NCBI GenBank assembly: GCA_934463115.1
Contig: CAKSIN010000008.1
Coordinates: 1-64,000, forward strand
Direction: 5' to 3'
Length of the DNA: 64,000 bases
DNA from: an uncultured Clostridia bacterium
Lineage (GTDB): Bacteria > Bacillota > Clostridia > UMGS1810
Shown here: positions 36,246 to 45,100 of the stretch, piece after piece
Layout of the letters: each line of letters opens with the position of its first letter
Position numbering within the stretch: the first letter of the stretch is position 1
The notes under the pieces: generated by a model
What the model saw: the letters and a program-made list of their open reading frames with translations, nothing else
Database searches by the model: none
Told to the model about the DNA's origin: nothing
Position numbers and translations under genes: made by a program

Positions 36246-37539
36246 CTAAATATCCTCTTTCTACCGCATAAAACTTGCTTTCATCTTCGTAATTATCTTT
36301 TAACTCATAAGTGATTTTTTCCCAGTTATCCGGTGCCGAACCAAAATCCGGAATGTCAAGCAATTCTCCGCCTTTTAACGCCGATTGATGTGCAATAAGT
36401 CCCGGTATCATATAACGTGCGGCATCCCATGCATTGTTGGGAGGCAATTTTCCGGTTGTTGCAGCTCTTACAAAATCATCTACAAGAAAAGAATGAGTGT
36501 TGTAATGAGCAAATTTAGGCGTATTTCTAAAGTTTTTAGGCAACCTGCTTCTGTTTTGCACCGGAGCAAAGCCCTCTATATACTTAACCGATATCGGATC
36601 ACGATTCCAATCTATAGTCCCGTTTTTAAAATCTTCGTTATACTCGATAGTATTAACCAAATTACCAACATCCTCAATATACGGCTCTTTACCGCTTGCG
36701 ACGCCTATCTGATAAGTGTGCTTTGTAACAGAACATTCATAAGCGGCTTTTTCACCATACATACAAGTTATATACGAAGAAGGCTTGTTAATACCGACTC
36801 TCCTAAATTCATTTATCCTCGCTATACCGCCGCCGGACATTTGAAAAATCGCTGTTTCATTGCTGAACGGGTTATTCCAATTATTTTTATCTTCGCCATA
36901 TATATTATCTTCATGATTGTCTCTGTAACCCATGCATGATACTTTTAACGCATGCTCATTTATTGCGGAAAACAGCATTGATATCGAATGCGTCGGATAG
37001 AACATCGGCGGTATACCTGCAACTCTACGCCAGTTCGGTCCGCCGGTATGCTGAAAATCGTGATACATTTCGCATATATCATGATAATACTGCGACTCAC
37101 CATATACAAATTTGCCCATTTCACCGGTTTTATATTTTTCTCGGCAAAAGATTGCACAAGGATAGTAATAACAAGTTTCCGCCATCATATAAATCTTCCC
37201 TGTTTCTTTTGACAGTTTTATTATTTCTTCTATTTCCTCTATTGAGCATCCGATAGGAACTGCACTGATTACATTTTTCCCCATTTTCATTGCTTTTGCA
37301 ATCATTGGTCCGTGTAAATGCCTTTGAGTGTAAATACCGATGCAATCCAAATCGGGCGCATTTTCAAGCATATCCTCAAACGAAGAAAAACCTCTCTTCA
37401 AATGATGTTTCTCCATAGATGCCTTTACTCTTTTTTCATCTAAGTCAGCTACTACGACTTCTTCAACATCGGGATGAATATTGAATAATCTTACAAAATC
37501 ATCAGAAAAGTATCCTAGTCCTACTATACCGATTTTCAT
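36238..37539 (-). CDS. Gfo/Idh/MocA-family protein lacking the catalytic lysine motif
   Basis: First gene of the glycyl radical operon, 433 residues from the ATG at 37539 (AAGGAGC upstream). A clear Rossmann opening IGIVGLGYFSDDF supports NAD(P) binding. Where the family has EKP, this protein reads VISAVPIGCS near residue 98, so the usual catalytic lysine is absent. The C-terminal domain is long, with HDFQHTGGPNWRR and FYPTHSISMLF as probable active-site segments. Related long Gfo/Idh proteins act on glycosides or are of unknown role. It is divergent from an AraC gene 125 bp away and overlaps the isomerase-like gene by 8 bp. Confidence 0.82.
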   Translation of the reverse strand: MKIGIVGLGYFSDDFVRLFNIHPDVEEVVVADLDEKRVKASMEKHHLKRGFSSFEDMLENAPDLDCIGIYTQRHLHGPMIAKAMKMGKNVISAVPIGCSIEEIEEIIKLSKETGKIYMMAETCYYYPCAIFCREKYKTGEMGKFVYGESQYYHDICEMYHDFQHTGGPNWRRVAGIPPMFYPTHSISMLFSAINEHALKVSCMGYRDNHEDNIYGEDKNNWNNPFSNETAIFQMSGGGIARINEFRRVGINKPSSYITCMYGEKAAYECSVTKHTYQIGVASGKEPYIEDVGNLVNTIEYNEDFKNGTIDWNRDPISVKYIEGFAPVQNRSRLPKNFRNTPKFAHYNTHSFLVDDFVRAATTGKLPPNNAWDAARYMIPGLIAHQSALKGGELLDIPDFGSAPDNWEKITYELKDNYEDESKFYAVERGYLDV

Positions 37540-37605
37540 ATAAATTCGCTCCTTATTATAAAGAATTTTCAAAACAATTATAACTTATTACAGACAAAAT
37601 TTCTA

Positions 37606-37634
37606 TTGACAAAACAGGCTTTTTATTGTATGAT
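37606..37634 (+). promoter_or_regulatory. promoter of the AraC-type regulator
   Basis: TTGACA (37606-37611), 17-base spacer, TATGAT (37629-37634), 30 bases before the ATG: close to the sigma-A consensus. The divergent operon's own promoter in this 125-bp gap is less clear, which fits activator dependence. Confidence 0.75.
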
Positions 37635-37664
37635 ATGAACATAGCAAAAAGGAGAAATTTTCAA

Positions 37665-38468
37665 ATGAGCAATGATTTTTTTATAAAAATTTCAGAAGAA
37701 AGTGAAGCACTATGCTATAATTTCGGCGTATTTTCAAGCAAGGTTCAAACACCAAATACATTTGTGTGTTCAAAACATGACAAGCCATACTCAAGATTTT
37801 TTTATGTAGTAAACGGTCTTATTATATTTAACAAGGGCTCCAAGAAAGAACTGCAGGCACCGGCAGGAAGCCTTGTTTACCTTCCGAATGATATTACATA
37901 TAAATCCGAATGGCCCGCCGGAGTGCCCGGCGAATATATCACAATAAACTTCCAAATCAGTGATAGATTCTTGCATCTGCCGGACAGAATTTGTATCGCA
38001 ACTGTTGATAAAAATGAATATTATCTAAAAATGTTTAAAAATGCATATAAAATATGGGTACAAGGTTCGATAGGATATAAACTTGAGATTCTGTCTGAAT
38101 TATATAAAATATTATATAGTCTGGACAATGATATTCTTCGAAAGCAGGCAAAACAAAAGCATCAATTGATATACAAAGGCATAATTTTTTTGGAAAACAA
38201 CTATTTACAGGATGTCACTGTATGTGAACTTGCAAAAATATGCAACACAAGTGAGGGAAACTTCCGCCGACTTTTCAAAAAATACAAAAATATGTCACCG
38301 ATAACATACCGGAACTATCTTAGAATAAAAAAAGCCTGTGACCTGTTAAACAGTGGAGAATACAGCATCTCAGAAGCAGCTGAGGCAGTCAACATTCCGG
38401 ATGTATGCTATTTTTACAAGTTATTTTCGAGATTTATGAATACTACACCAAAATCTTTTATTTCGTGA
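37665..38468 (+). CDS. AraC-family transcriptional regulator
   Basis: Putative activator of the divergent glycyl radical operon, 267 residues from the ATG at 37665 (AAGGAG upstream; an earlier ATG overlaps the promoter). The N-terminal cupin-like domain (about 15-135) includes YSRFFYVVNGLIIFNKGSK and SLVYLPNDITYKS. The C-terminal double helix-turn-helix (about 170-267) has TVCELAKICNTSEGNFRRLF and ISEAAEAVNIPDVCYFYKLF. A strong promoter precedes it and a bidirectional terminator follows. The inducer is unknown but would report the substrate of the radical enzyme pathway. Confidence 0.9.
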   Translation: MSNDFFIKISEESEALCYNFGVFSSKVQTPNTFVCSKHDKPYSRFFYVVNGLIIFNKGSKKELQAPAGSLVYLPNDITYKSEWPAGVPGEYITINFQISDRFLHLPDRICIATVDKNEYYLKMFKNAYKIWVQGSIGYKLEILSELYKILYSLDNDILRKQAKQKHQLIYKGIIFLENNYLQDVTVCELAKICNTSEGNFRRLFKKYKNMSPITYRNYLRIKKACDLLNSGEYSISEAAEAVNIPDVCYFYKLFSRFMNTTPKSFIS

Positions 38469-38510
38469 AAAACGGCAGCAAAAATCCATAGGACCTTTGC
38501 TGCCGTTTTT
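38468..38510. terminator. bidirectional terminator between the AraC and GH2 genes
   Basis: AAAAACGGCAGCAAA (38468-38482) pairs perfectly with TTTGCTGCCGTTTTT (38496-38510), a 15-bp stem with a 13-base loop and T-runs on both strands. It ends both the plus-strand AraC gene and the minus-strand GH2 gene. Confidence 0.9.
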
Positions 38511-38511
38511 G

Positions 38512-41500
38512 CTACAAACATATATTAAATTCGAAATTAATTTTTTTATCAGTTACACAATATTTTTTTTGCAGTTCAGGTCCGCAGCTATGTGAACCGA
38601 CACCTCTGTTTTTATAACATATAAGCACCTCTGTGCTTTTTGACTGTTCAAGCTCAAACGCGTGTGCTTTTTCATACAGTTCCTCAATAGTATAGTGCAA
38701 TGCTGAAAACTCAAATGTTTTATCGGTTTCAAATCTTACTGTTTCGCTGCCGAAAAGCTTTAACCATTTTGTACTCATATGATTCGCACAATCCTGCGGT
38801 TTTATATACGGCTGATATTCCTCAGTTACCGTACTCCGCCAGATTCCCATTTTTGCGTGTTCCTGATAGTCGATGTAGCACTCTGAACCGCCTTTTCCGA
38901 AATATTCAATATTTTCAAACTCCGGTTTAAATGCGAATCTCATACCAAAACGAGGAACTTGATCAATATCTTTTTTTAATTTCAAGTCAAGCTTGCTTTC
39001 TTCCGAAGAACTTCTGTTCATTGTTTTGATTTCGTTTCTAACAGCATCTATATGTATATCCACTCCATACGATGTTACTGTATATCTTATATTTACATCA
39101 AATATCGGCAACCGTCCGCTTGCACCCTGAGTACCGTTTATATCAATTATGCACTTCTCTCCCACTGTTTTTGTATTGAAATCTCTTACCTTAAAATATG
39201 TTTTGTGGAAAAATTCGTTTTCCCAATCATCTTTTACATAATTGTCATTATCTATAAGGGCACGCCATATTACAAGGTCAGATGGACGCACAAGCAACTC
39301 TCTGCCATTCTTTTTGAGCGACGAAATCATTCCCCGGGCTTTATCTATTTCTATATTGTTATCGCCCGACCGGATACTTATATATCTTTTGCTGTCTTCA
39401 ACGGCAATAGGCCGAAATACATGGGTTTTTTTGGGTGCCTTTACTACCGGCAGTTCAAACCGCACCCACGAAATATTATGTCCCGTATTGCACCACGATT
39501 TGGGCTTAACAGTATTCATAGACAGCTCTATATATGCGCCGTTTTCGACTTCAGATGGTTTACGGAAATTAAGCGTAATGATTTTCTTTTTATGTGCCTC
39601 AAGTTCCATTTCAAAACTTCCGCTGTCATATATCTTACCATCAACCATAACTACATACGAAAAACCATTTTCATTAAAATCAGTAAAATCATATCGATTT
39701 TCAATTTCAAATTTTCCACTCAATGCGTCGATACAATTTACTTTCCAAGGTTCAATAACTTTTTTGTATTCCAACAAACCTGTAGATGGTTTTCTGTCCG
39801 GAAATACCAATCCATCACAACAGAAATTACCGTCGTTTGGGAAATCTCCGCTGTCGCCACCGTAAATATATCCGATTTTACCATTTTCAAGTTTCTTTTC
39901 AACTGCGTGGTCGCACCATTCCCATACACATCCGCCTATTAACCGGCTATACCTATATATTATGTCCCAATAATCTTTAACACCGCCCGGGCCAAGCCCC
40001 ATCGCATGACAGTACTCTGCAAGAAAGTAGGGCCGCCGATCATCGGTCATTTTTCCCTGTATATCAAGATTTTCAAGGCTTGTATACATACGGCTAATAA
40101 CATCAACGCAAGGATCTATTTTCATCTGGTCTGCGCCGTACGCTTTGTTGGGGAAGGCTGTGCGTTCATAATGAATAAGTCGTGTTTTGTCTCGTTCTTT
40201 AGTCCATTCTGACATTTTAATGTGATTTGTGCCGAATTGTCCCTCGTTTCCAAGCGACCAAGATATTATACACGGTGAGTTTTTGTCTCTCTCAACCATT
40301 CGCTCCATTCTGTCCATATATGATGGCAAAAACACAGGATTACTTGCCATTTGCTCAATAGATGCAAGCGAACATAAACCGAAAGCGTGTTCAACCCCAT
40401 GTGTTTCCTGATCACATTCATCTATCACATACATACCGTAATAATCACACATTTCTAAAAATTCAGGATGATTGGGATAATGTGCAGCTCTTATGCAATT
40501 TATATTATTCTGCTTCATCAAAATAATATCATTTTTCATATCCTCATAAGTTGTGCAATAACCCGTTTTAGGATTTGAATCATGCCTGTTAACACCTTTA
40601 AGTTTAACCGATATGCCATTTATCAAAAGTTCACCTTTAGGTGATGTTTCAATTTTTCTGAAACCTATCTTTTTGTAAATATATTCACCACCGCAACTTA
40701 TCATTACTCCGTAAAGGTTTGGATGTTCCGCTGACCAAAGTTTTGGTGAGTCAATATATATTTTTTCACCGCTTTTTACTGTTTTATCCGCAATAATTTT
40801 TTCATTCGAGTTTAATACAGAAATCTTGCACGGCAATTCTTCATCTATAAAGTCAAATTCAAATTCAATTTTACCGCCTATATCGGGCTTTATGTAAATA
40901 TCTCTTATATGGTTAATCGGTCTCCTTATCAAATACACATCACGAAATATACCGTGAAATCTGAAAAAATCTTGGTCTTCAAGATAGCTTTCCGCATTCC
41001 AAGTATACACAAGCACACATATATCATTCATCCCGTCTTTTGTATACGGAGATATATCAAACTCAGCCTGCATATGTGTTCCGCGGCTCATTCCTACATA
41101 CCTATTGTTTACATACAACTCTAAATAGCTGCTTGCCCCCTCAAAAACGATATATGTTTTTTCATTATCCTTTTTTTGATAAAACGAACGGTTATATACT
41201 CCCACCGGATTTAACTTGTATGTATAAGGCGGATCATACTGAAACGGATAATTTATATTCGTATATTGAACCTGCCCATACCCATAGCACTCCCAACAAG
41301 ACGGAACGCGAAGACTATTATTGTACGCTATACAAGAAATGTCCTCCGGGATATCAAGTGGGCACTCAAAATACTTAAAATTCCATTCTCCGTTCAACAC
41401 TGTGCATCTATCGGATTCACACCATCGGCTTATCAGTGCATCTCTTTCATTCGAAAATGGCATATAGTACGCCCGTTGTTTTTCCCTATTTTCCGAAACA

Positions 41501-41541
41501 ATAGAAATATCATTACATTTTTCTTTCGGCTTTGTATTCAT
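38512..41541 (-). CDS. GH2 beta-galactosidase (LacZ-type)
   Basis: Cytoplasmic beta-galactosidase-type hydrolase, 1009 residues from the ATG at 41541 (GGGTGG upstream), the length of LacZ. Domains follow the family: sugar-binding jelly roll (about 25-215), two Ig-like domains flanking the TIM barrel (about 310-600), and a C-terminal beta-galactosidase small-chain domain (about 740-1005). Acid/base E433 lies in SLGNEGQFG and nucleophile E509 in LAEYCHAMG. FRFHGIFRDVYL and GVNRHDSNP are typical. It is a single-gene unit between a terminator and a divergent AraC gene. Lactose is possible, but galactoside side chains of plant polysaccharides are equally plausible. Confidence 0.93.
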   Translation of the reverse strand: MNTKPKEKCNDISIVSENREKQRAYYMPFSNERDALISRWCESDRCTVLNGEWNFKYFECPLDIPEDISCIAYNNSLRVPSCWECYGYGQVQYTNINYPFQYDPPYTYKLNPVGVYNRSFYQKKDNEKTYIVFEGASSYLELYVNNRYVGMSRGTHMQAEFDISPYTKDGMNDICVLVYTWNAESYLEDQDFFRFHGIFRDVYLIRRPINHIRDIYIKPDIGGKIEFEFDFIDEELPCKISVLNSNEKIIADKTVKSGEKIYIDSPKLWSAEHPNLYGVMISCGGEYIYKKIGFRKIETSPKGELLINGISVKLKGVNRHDSNPKTGYCTTYEDMKNDIILMKQNNINCIRAAHYPNHPEFLEMCDYYGMYVIDECDQETHGVEHAFGLCSLASIEQMASNPVFLPSYMDRMERMVERDKNSPCIISWSLGNEGQFGTNHIKMSEWTKERDKTRLIHYERTAFPNKAYGADQMKIDPCVDVISRMYTSLENLDIQGKMTDDRRPYFLAEYCHAMGLGPGGVKDYWDIIYRYSRLIGGCVWEWCDHAVEKKLENGKIGYIYGGDSGDFPNDGNFCCDGLVFPDRKPSTGLLEYKKVIEPWKVNCIDALSGKFEIENRYDFTDFNENGFSYVVMVDGKIYDSGSFEMELEAHKKKIITLNFRKPSEVENGAYIELSMNTVKPKSWCNTGHNISWVRFELPVVKAPKKTHVFRPIAVEDSKRYISIRSGDNNIEIDKARGMISSLKKNGRELLVRPSDLVIWRALIDNDNYVKDDWENEFFHKTYFKVRDFNTKTVGEKCIIDINGTQGASGRLPIFDVNIRYTVTSYGVDIHIDAVRNEIKTMNRSSSEESKLDLKLKKDIDQVPRFGMRFAFKPEFENIEYFGKGGSECYIDYQEHAKMGIWRSTVTEEYQPYIKPQDCANHMSTKWLKLFGSETVRFETDKTFEFSALHYTIEELYEKAHAFELEQSKSTEVLICYKNRGVGSHSCGPELQKKYCVTDKKINFEFNICL

Positions 41542-41584
41542 CAAACCACCCTGCCTTATAAATATTTTGACACTTAATATACTA

Positions 41585-41612
41585 ATAGTACCACATTTAT
41601 TGGCAAAGTCAA
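41585..41612 (-). promoter_or_regulatory. candidate promoter of the GH2 gene
   Basis: On the minus strand TTGACT (41612-41607) is followed after 16 bases by TACTAT (41590-41585), 44 bases before the ATG. Confidence 0.45.
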
Positions 41613-41690
41613 TCATAATTTTTTGACGAATTTTATAATAATATTGATATTTACATAAATGTGTGGTAAAATAAACACATAAAGAAGTAC

Positions 41691-41774
41691 ATTTTAAGCC
41701 AAGGCTTAAAATCCGAAAGTGTTTATTGAACCGGTGTGAAGCAAGCCGATTGCGGCTTGCACTTATGGTATAAT
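41691..41774 (+). promoter_or_regulatory. two palindromes and a TATAAT box upstream of the AraC gene
   Basis: ATTTTAAGCC (41691-41700), AA, GGCTTAAAAT (41703-41712) is a near-perfect palindrome of operator shape. GCAAGCCG (41741-41748), ATTG, CGGCTTGC (41753-41760) forms a second GC-rich stem, followed by TATAAT (41769-41774). They could be binding sites for the AraC protein or another regulator, or a structured leader. Confidence 0.45.
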
Positions 41775-41805
41775 AATCTTGAAATTTGGTTGAGGAGTGT
41801 TTTAT

Positions 41806-42600
41806 GTGAAAATATCAGAGTATCTTTCCATCGCAACGGCATCAGAAAAAAAATTGCCTTTCTATATTGCTTCTATAGGTAACCCTAAATTTCAGACTAT
41901 CGTGCACAGACCGCTGGGCATAAACGATCATCAGCTCTTATATACCGTATCCGGAACAGGCTGTTGTTTTATTGATGGCAAAACCTACAACATTTGCAAA
42001 AACAATCTCATATATCTGGCGCCGAACACTCCGCACGAGTATCACAGCACAAGCAAATGGGAAACCCTGTATATAACATTTAACGGTTTATGCATAGATA
42101 AATTTTTCGAACTAAATTCCTCAGTCCACACACTTTCGAATTCGTTTAATTTTTGCAAACATTATAACAATTTATACAACCTAAAGCAAAACCCAAATCT
42201 ATATAAAGAAAGCAGTGTTGCTTTATATTCTTTTCTTCTTTCGCTTATGGAACATCTTACAAAGACCGAAAAGAAATCAAAAAACAGAACACATTTGATG
42301 ACGCGCGCAATGCACTATCTAAGTGAAAATAACAACATAAGTTTAATTGATATAGCCGATGAATTTAACATATCGGAAGAGCATTTTTGTCGCATTTTTA
42401 AGGAGTACACAGGGTATAGACCACTCGAATATGTCAACCTTGTCAAAATTCAAAAAGCAAAAGAATTATTGAAAAATACAAATTATTCAATTGGCGAAAT
42501 ATCCGCTCAAGCAGGCTATGAAAGTCACAGCTATTTTACGCTTTTATTCAAAAAATACACAGGAATAACACCAATTGAATATCGGTCGAATCAACAATAG
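41806..42600 (+). CDS. AraC-family transcriptional regulator
   Basis: Probable regulator of the divergent GH2 gene, 264 residues from a GTG at 41806, chosen because GAGGAG lies eight bases upstream; an earlier GTG overlaps that site. The sensing domain (about 15-130) has HQLLYTVSGTGCCFIDGKTY and LIYLAPNTPHEY, the cupin pattern of sugar-responsive AraC proteins. The C-terminal domain has two helix-turn-helices, ISLIDIADEFNISEEHFCRI and IGEISAQAGYESHSYFTLLF. Its stop lies two bases from the end of the convergent DUF5696-like gene, with no obvious terminator between them. Confidence 0.9.
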   Translation: MKISEYLSIATASEKKLPFYIASIGNPKFQTIVHRPLGINDHQLLYTVSGTGCCFIDGKTYNICKNNLIYLAPNTPHEYHSTSKWETLYITFNGLCIDKFFELNSSVHTLSNSFNFCKHYNNLYNLKQNPNLYKESSVALYSFLLSLMEHLTKTEKKSKNRTHLMTRAMHYLSENNNISLIDIADEFNISEEHFCRIFKEYTGYRPLEYVNLVKIQKAKELLKNTNYSIGEISAQAGYESHSYFTLLFKKYTGITPIEYRSNQQ

Positions 42601-42602
42601 GC

Positions 42603-44180
42603 CTATATATTAGGATATGAATTCATAAATTCGTATTGCATATGACATTCTGATTTATAGTATGTATATAATTCGTTTATTTTAGATACTGTATATCTCA
42701 GTTGTTCTTCTGTATCAATAACAAGATCGTCACTTCCCAGCCAATCGTCAGTTTCCGAACCTTCCATAAACTTTGAATATATATAAAAAGTCGGTCTTCC
42801 GCCATATTTTTTTAATTTCTCTACAGCATCACTTCCTTTGATACTTGCATTTACAGTTGCGGTAGATGGATTATACAATACTATTCCATGATAAACAATT
42901 TCAAAAAGCGGAATTTCCTCGTTCATCAAATCATTATCACACTCACCCCATGAAACATAAAGTGCGTAATCAAGGTATTTTGCAGCAAAATCAAAAGCGC
43001 CCTCTGAAGCAAAGCCTCCAAATTTATCGTGACACAGTTTCATAATTTCTTCATAGCATTTTAATGTCATTTTTTTATCTGCCGGATGATTTTTGTCATA
43101 ACATTCTCTTAGCGGAACAACAGACATAACATCAATATAGTGTGTGCCTCTAAATCCGAGTTCTGCAACTTTAGTTAAATCATCTTTTGCATATTCCAAT
43201 GCCTTTACGGGACACATATTATACATCCTCCCGCCGCTCCACGCAGTATCATTTATGCTCAATTCTCCAGTACTCTTTTTGCAAACTATATCTTTTGAAA
43301 AGCCGTCTGCAATACTATAGCAATCCGTACTGTTGGTATGGCATACAATCTGGTATCCGTTTATCTGTGAATATCCAATAAGTTCTCGAAGTTTTGCTTC
43401 ACCTCCGAGCTTTTCTTCCACCGGGAACAGCTGCGGATATCTGCCATCGTGTCCGCTTTTATTCCAGCCGACAAGACAAATTTGAGCTTTGTCTACCCCT
43501 TGTCGTTTTAACTCATCAATCAAATCTTTTACACGCTCGAATGTGCAAGCAACATGTATATCGGGTTCATTCTCGGCATCTTGTTCTAATATCTTCGGAG
43601 GAGCCGGTTTCCATGCAAGTCGTACTCTTATTTCCGGCGACTCAACAGCATATCGCAAATATTCATTATTTTTCACACGTTCCTTAAGCGGGATACACAT
43701 ACCACTTTTCAGCTGATACTCTCTGTACTTTTTGGCCATTTCAATATATGTATCACTTTGCTCAAGCATATGCAAAGAAAATATGATATTCTCATTAATT
43801 CCAAAATCGGTTATTTCAAATCTCAATTTGAGATGGTAATTGCCGTCTTTAACACTAATAACAACATAGAAACTCTGACTTAGTGTTTTTACTATTCCAA
43901 GCGCACAAAAGCGTTTTTGCTTTATGCCGAAAATCGGCATAAGATTTTGCTTTAATACAGTTTCACAATCATTGTGAGCTGTAAATCTGCAAAGATAACT
44001 GCCTCTTGAATTGCTGTCTGCAACAACATAATAACCGGTATCTCCGATAGTACCATCAAAACGTTCATCAGTTATTTCAATGTATTTTGTCCCGGGTAAA
44101 ATATCACTTTTATCAATAATATAATCGTCACCCAATACATTGATTTTTATTCTTCTGTTTTTATTATCTAAAACTTTCAA
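42603..44180 (-). CDS. DUF5696-like putative glycoside hydrolase
   Basis: Cytoplasmic protein, 525 residues, resembling the DUF5696 group of TIM-barrel glycosidase-like proteins (recognised from overall motif pattern; moderate certainty). Residues about 1-150 are beta-rich; the barrel follows, with CLVGWNKSGHDGRYPQLFP near 245, HYIDVMSVVPLRECYD near 345 and EGAFDFAAKYLDYALY near 395 as probable active-site segments. An Asp in YIDV and Glu in SEGA are candidate catalytic residues. The start is a TTG at 44180 with GGAG eight bases upstream, inside the preceding gene (17-bp overlap). It ends the Fe-S protein cluster. Substrate unknown. Confidence 0.6.
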   Translation of the reverse strand: MKVLDNKNRRIKINVLGDDYIIDKSDILPGTKYIEITDERFDGTIGDTGYYVVADSNSRGSYLCRFTAHNDCETVLKQNLMPIFGIKQKRFCALGIVKTLSQSFYVVISVKDGNYHLKLRFEITDFGINENIIFSLHMLEQSDTYIEMAKKYREYQLKSGMCIPLKERVKNNEYLRYAVESPEIRVRLAWKPAPPKILEQDAENEPDIHVACTFERVKDLIDELKRQGVDKAQICLVGWNKSGHDGRYPQLFPVEEKLGGEAKLRELIGYSQINGYQIVCHTNSTDCYSIADGFSKDIVCKKSTGELSINDTAWSGGRMYNMCPVKALEYAKDDLTKVAELGFRGTHYIDVMSVVPLRECYDKNHPADKKMTLKCYEEIMKLCHDKFGGFASEGAFDFAAKYLDYALYVSWGECDNDLMNEEIPLFEIVYHGIVLYNPSTATVNASIKGSDAVEKLKKYGGRPTFYIYSKFMEGSETDDWLGSDDLVIDTEEQLRYTVSKINELYTYYKSECHMQYEFMNSYPNI

Positions 44181-45099
44181 TGTCAAATCTCCATTCTTCT
44201 CTTTTTCTGAATGGTGTCTTGAACTTTTTGTTCAGTAATCCATTTTCTTCAAGATGAATATAACAAGCCATATCGCACGCTCTTCCGCATATTGAGCACT
44301 GATAAGCGTGCTGTGCCGGCGGATAGAAATATATGTGGTCAAGGATTTTCTTTGCGGTTTCCGGCGTAACCTTTGCCTCGCCTGCGATTATTTCAAGGCG
44401 ATTGTCAAAATCCGCAAAGGCATCGGGCGGCATAAACGGATTTTTCGTGCCGTTCGCGCCGTTATAATATACCGCGCACTGCCACGGGTCAACACTGCCG
44501 CTATCCGATATTGCTTTTCCGGGGCAAGCCGTCTTGCATTTTCCGCACTTATCGCAAAGATGCGGCTTATACATCGGCGTTTCTTCAAACTCGGCGTCGG
44601 TTAAAATAAAGCAATACCTTATCATCGGCCCGAAATCATCATTAAGCAGCGCTCCGTCAAAGCCTTTTTCGCCAAGTCCGCATTTTACGGCAGAATTTAC
44701 AAAATCCATTTGAATTTCCTGCGGTTTATCACGATACACCGCGTCATACGCAACCTCGGGATTTGTACTGTCGTGCTCCGCCATTATCTGCTGATGTCTG
44801 CGCTGGGGAAGTGCAATATACCCGTCTTTTTCAAGCTCCATAGCTGCTTTCAGCTGCGCCATAGGCATAATTGTTTCTTCCATATTTTCCACCGCCATTG
44901 TTGTGTACTGATAATATGTACTGCCCTCCTCTATTCCGCGGTAAATTCCCCTGAGAATCCTAAATCCCAGTCCGATTACCGTTTTTGTTTCGGGCATAAT
45001 TTTAAACACTGCGTCGTCTTTGTCAAAACGGCTTGCAGGTGCAAAACCGACAACATCGGCTCCGTTTTGTTTTGCGATTTCAATAATTTTATCTCTCAT
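44164..45099 (-). CDS. QueG/reductive-dehalogenase-like 4Fe-4S protein (paralogue 1)
   Basis: Soluble iron-sulfur protein, 311 residues from the ATG at 45099 (GGGGAG upstream). The central stretch GLGEKGFDGALLNDDFGP with FILTDA is the conserved core of the QueG/reductive-dehalogenase superfamily. The first ferredoxin quartet is C182, C185, C188, C192 (CDKCGKCKTACPG), and a later group CSICGRACDMAC supplies the second. It lacks the C-terminal repeats of epoxyqueuosine reductase, so a tRNA role is doubtful. It follows paralogue 2 with one base between genes and overlaps the DUF5696-like gene. It may shuttle electrons in an anaerobic reduction; substrate and any cobalamin requirement are unknown. 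Confidence 0.75.
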   Translation of the reverse strand: MRDKIIEIAKQNGADVVGFAPASRFDKDDAVFKIMPETKTVIGLGFRILRGIYRGIEEGSTYYQYTTMAVENMEETIMPMAQLKAAMELEKDGYIALPQRRHQQIMAEHDSTNPEVAYDAVYRDKPQEIQMDFVNSAVKCGLGEKGFDGALLNDDFGPMIRYCFILTDAEFEETPMYKPHLCDKCGKCKTACPGKAISDSGSVDPWQCAVYYNGANGTKNPFMPPDAFADFDNRLEIIAGEAKVTPETAKKILDHIYFYPPAQHAYQCSICGRACDMACYIHLEENGLLNKKFKTPFRKREEWRFDIESFR

Positions 45100-45100
45100 A

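Noticed and set aside
39052..39942. Long plus-strand open frame (296 codons)
   Set aside because: It is antisense to the well-supported GH2 gene, rich in Tyr/Ile/Cys runs, with no ribosome site or family resemblance.
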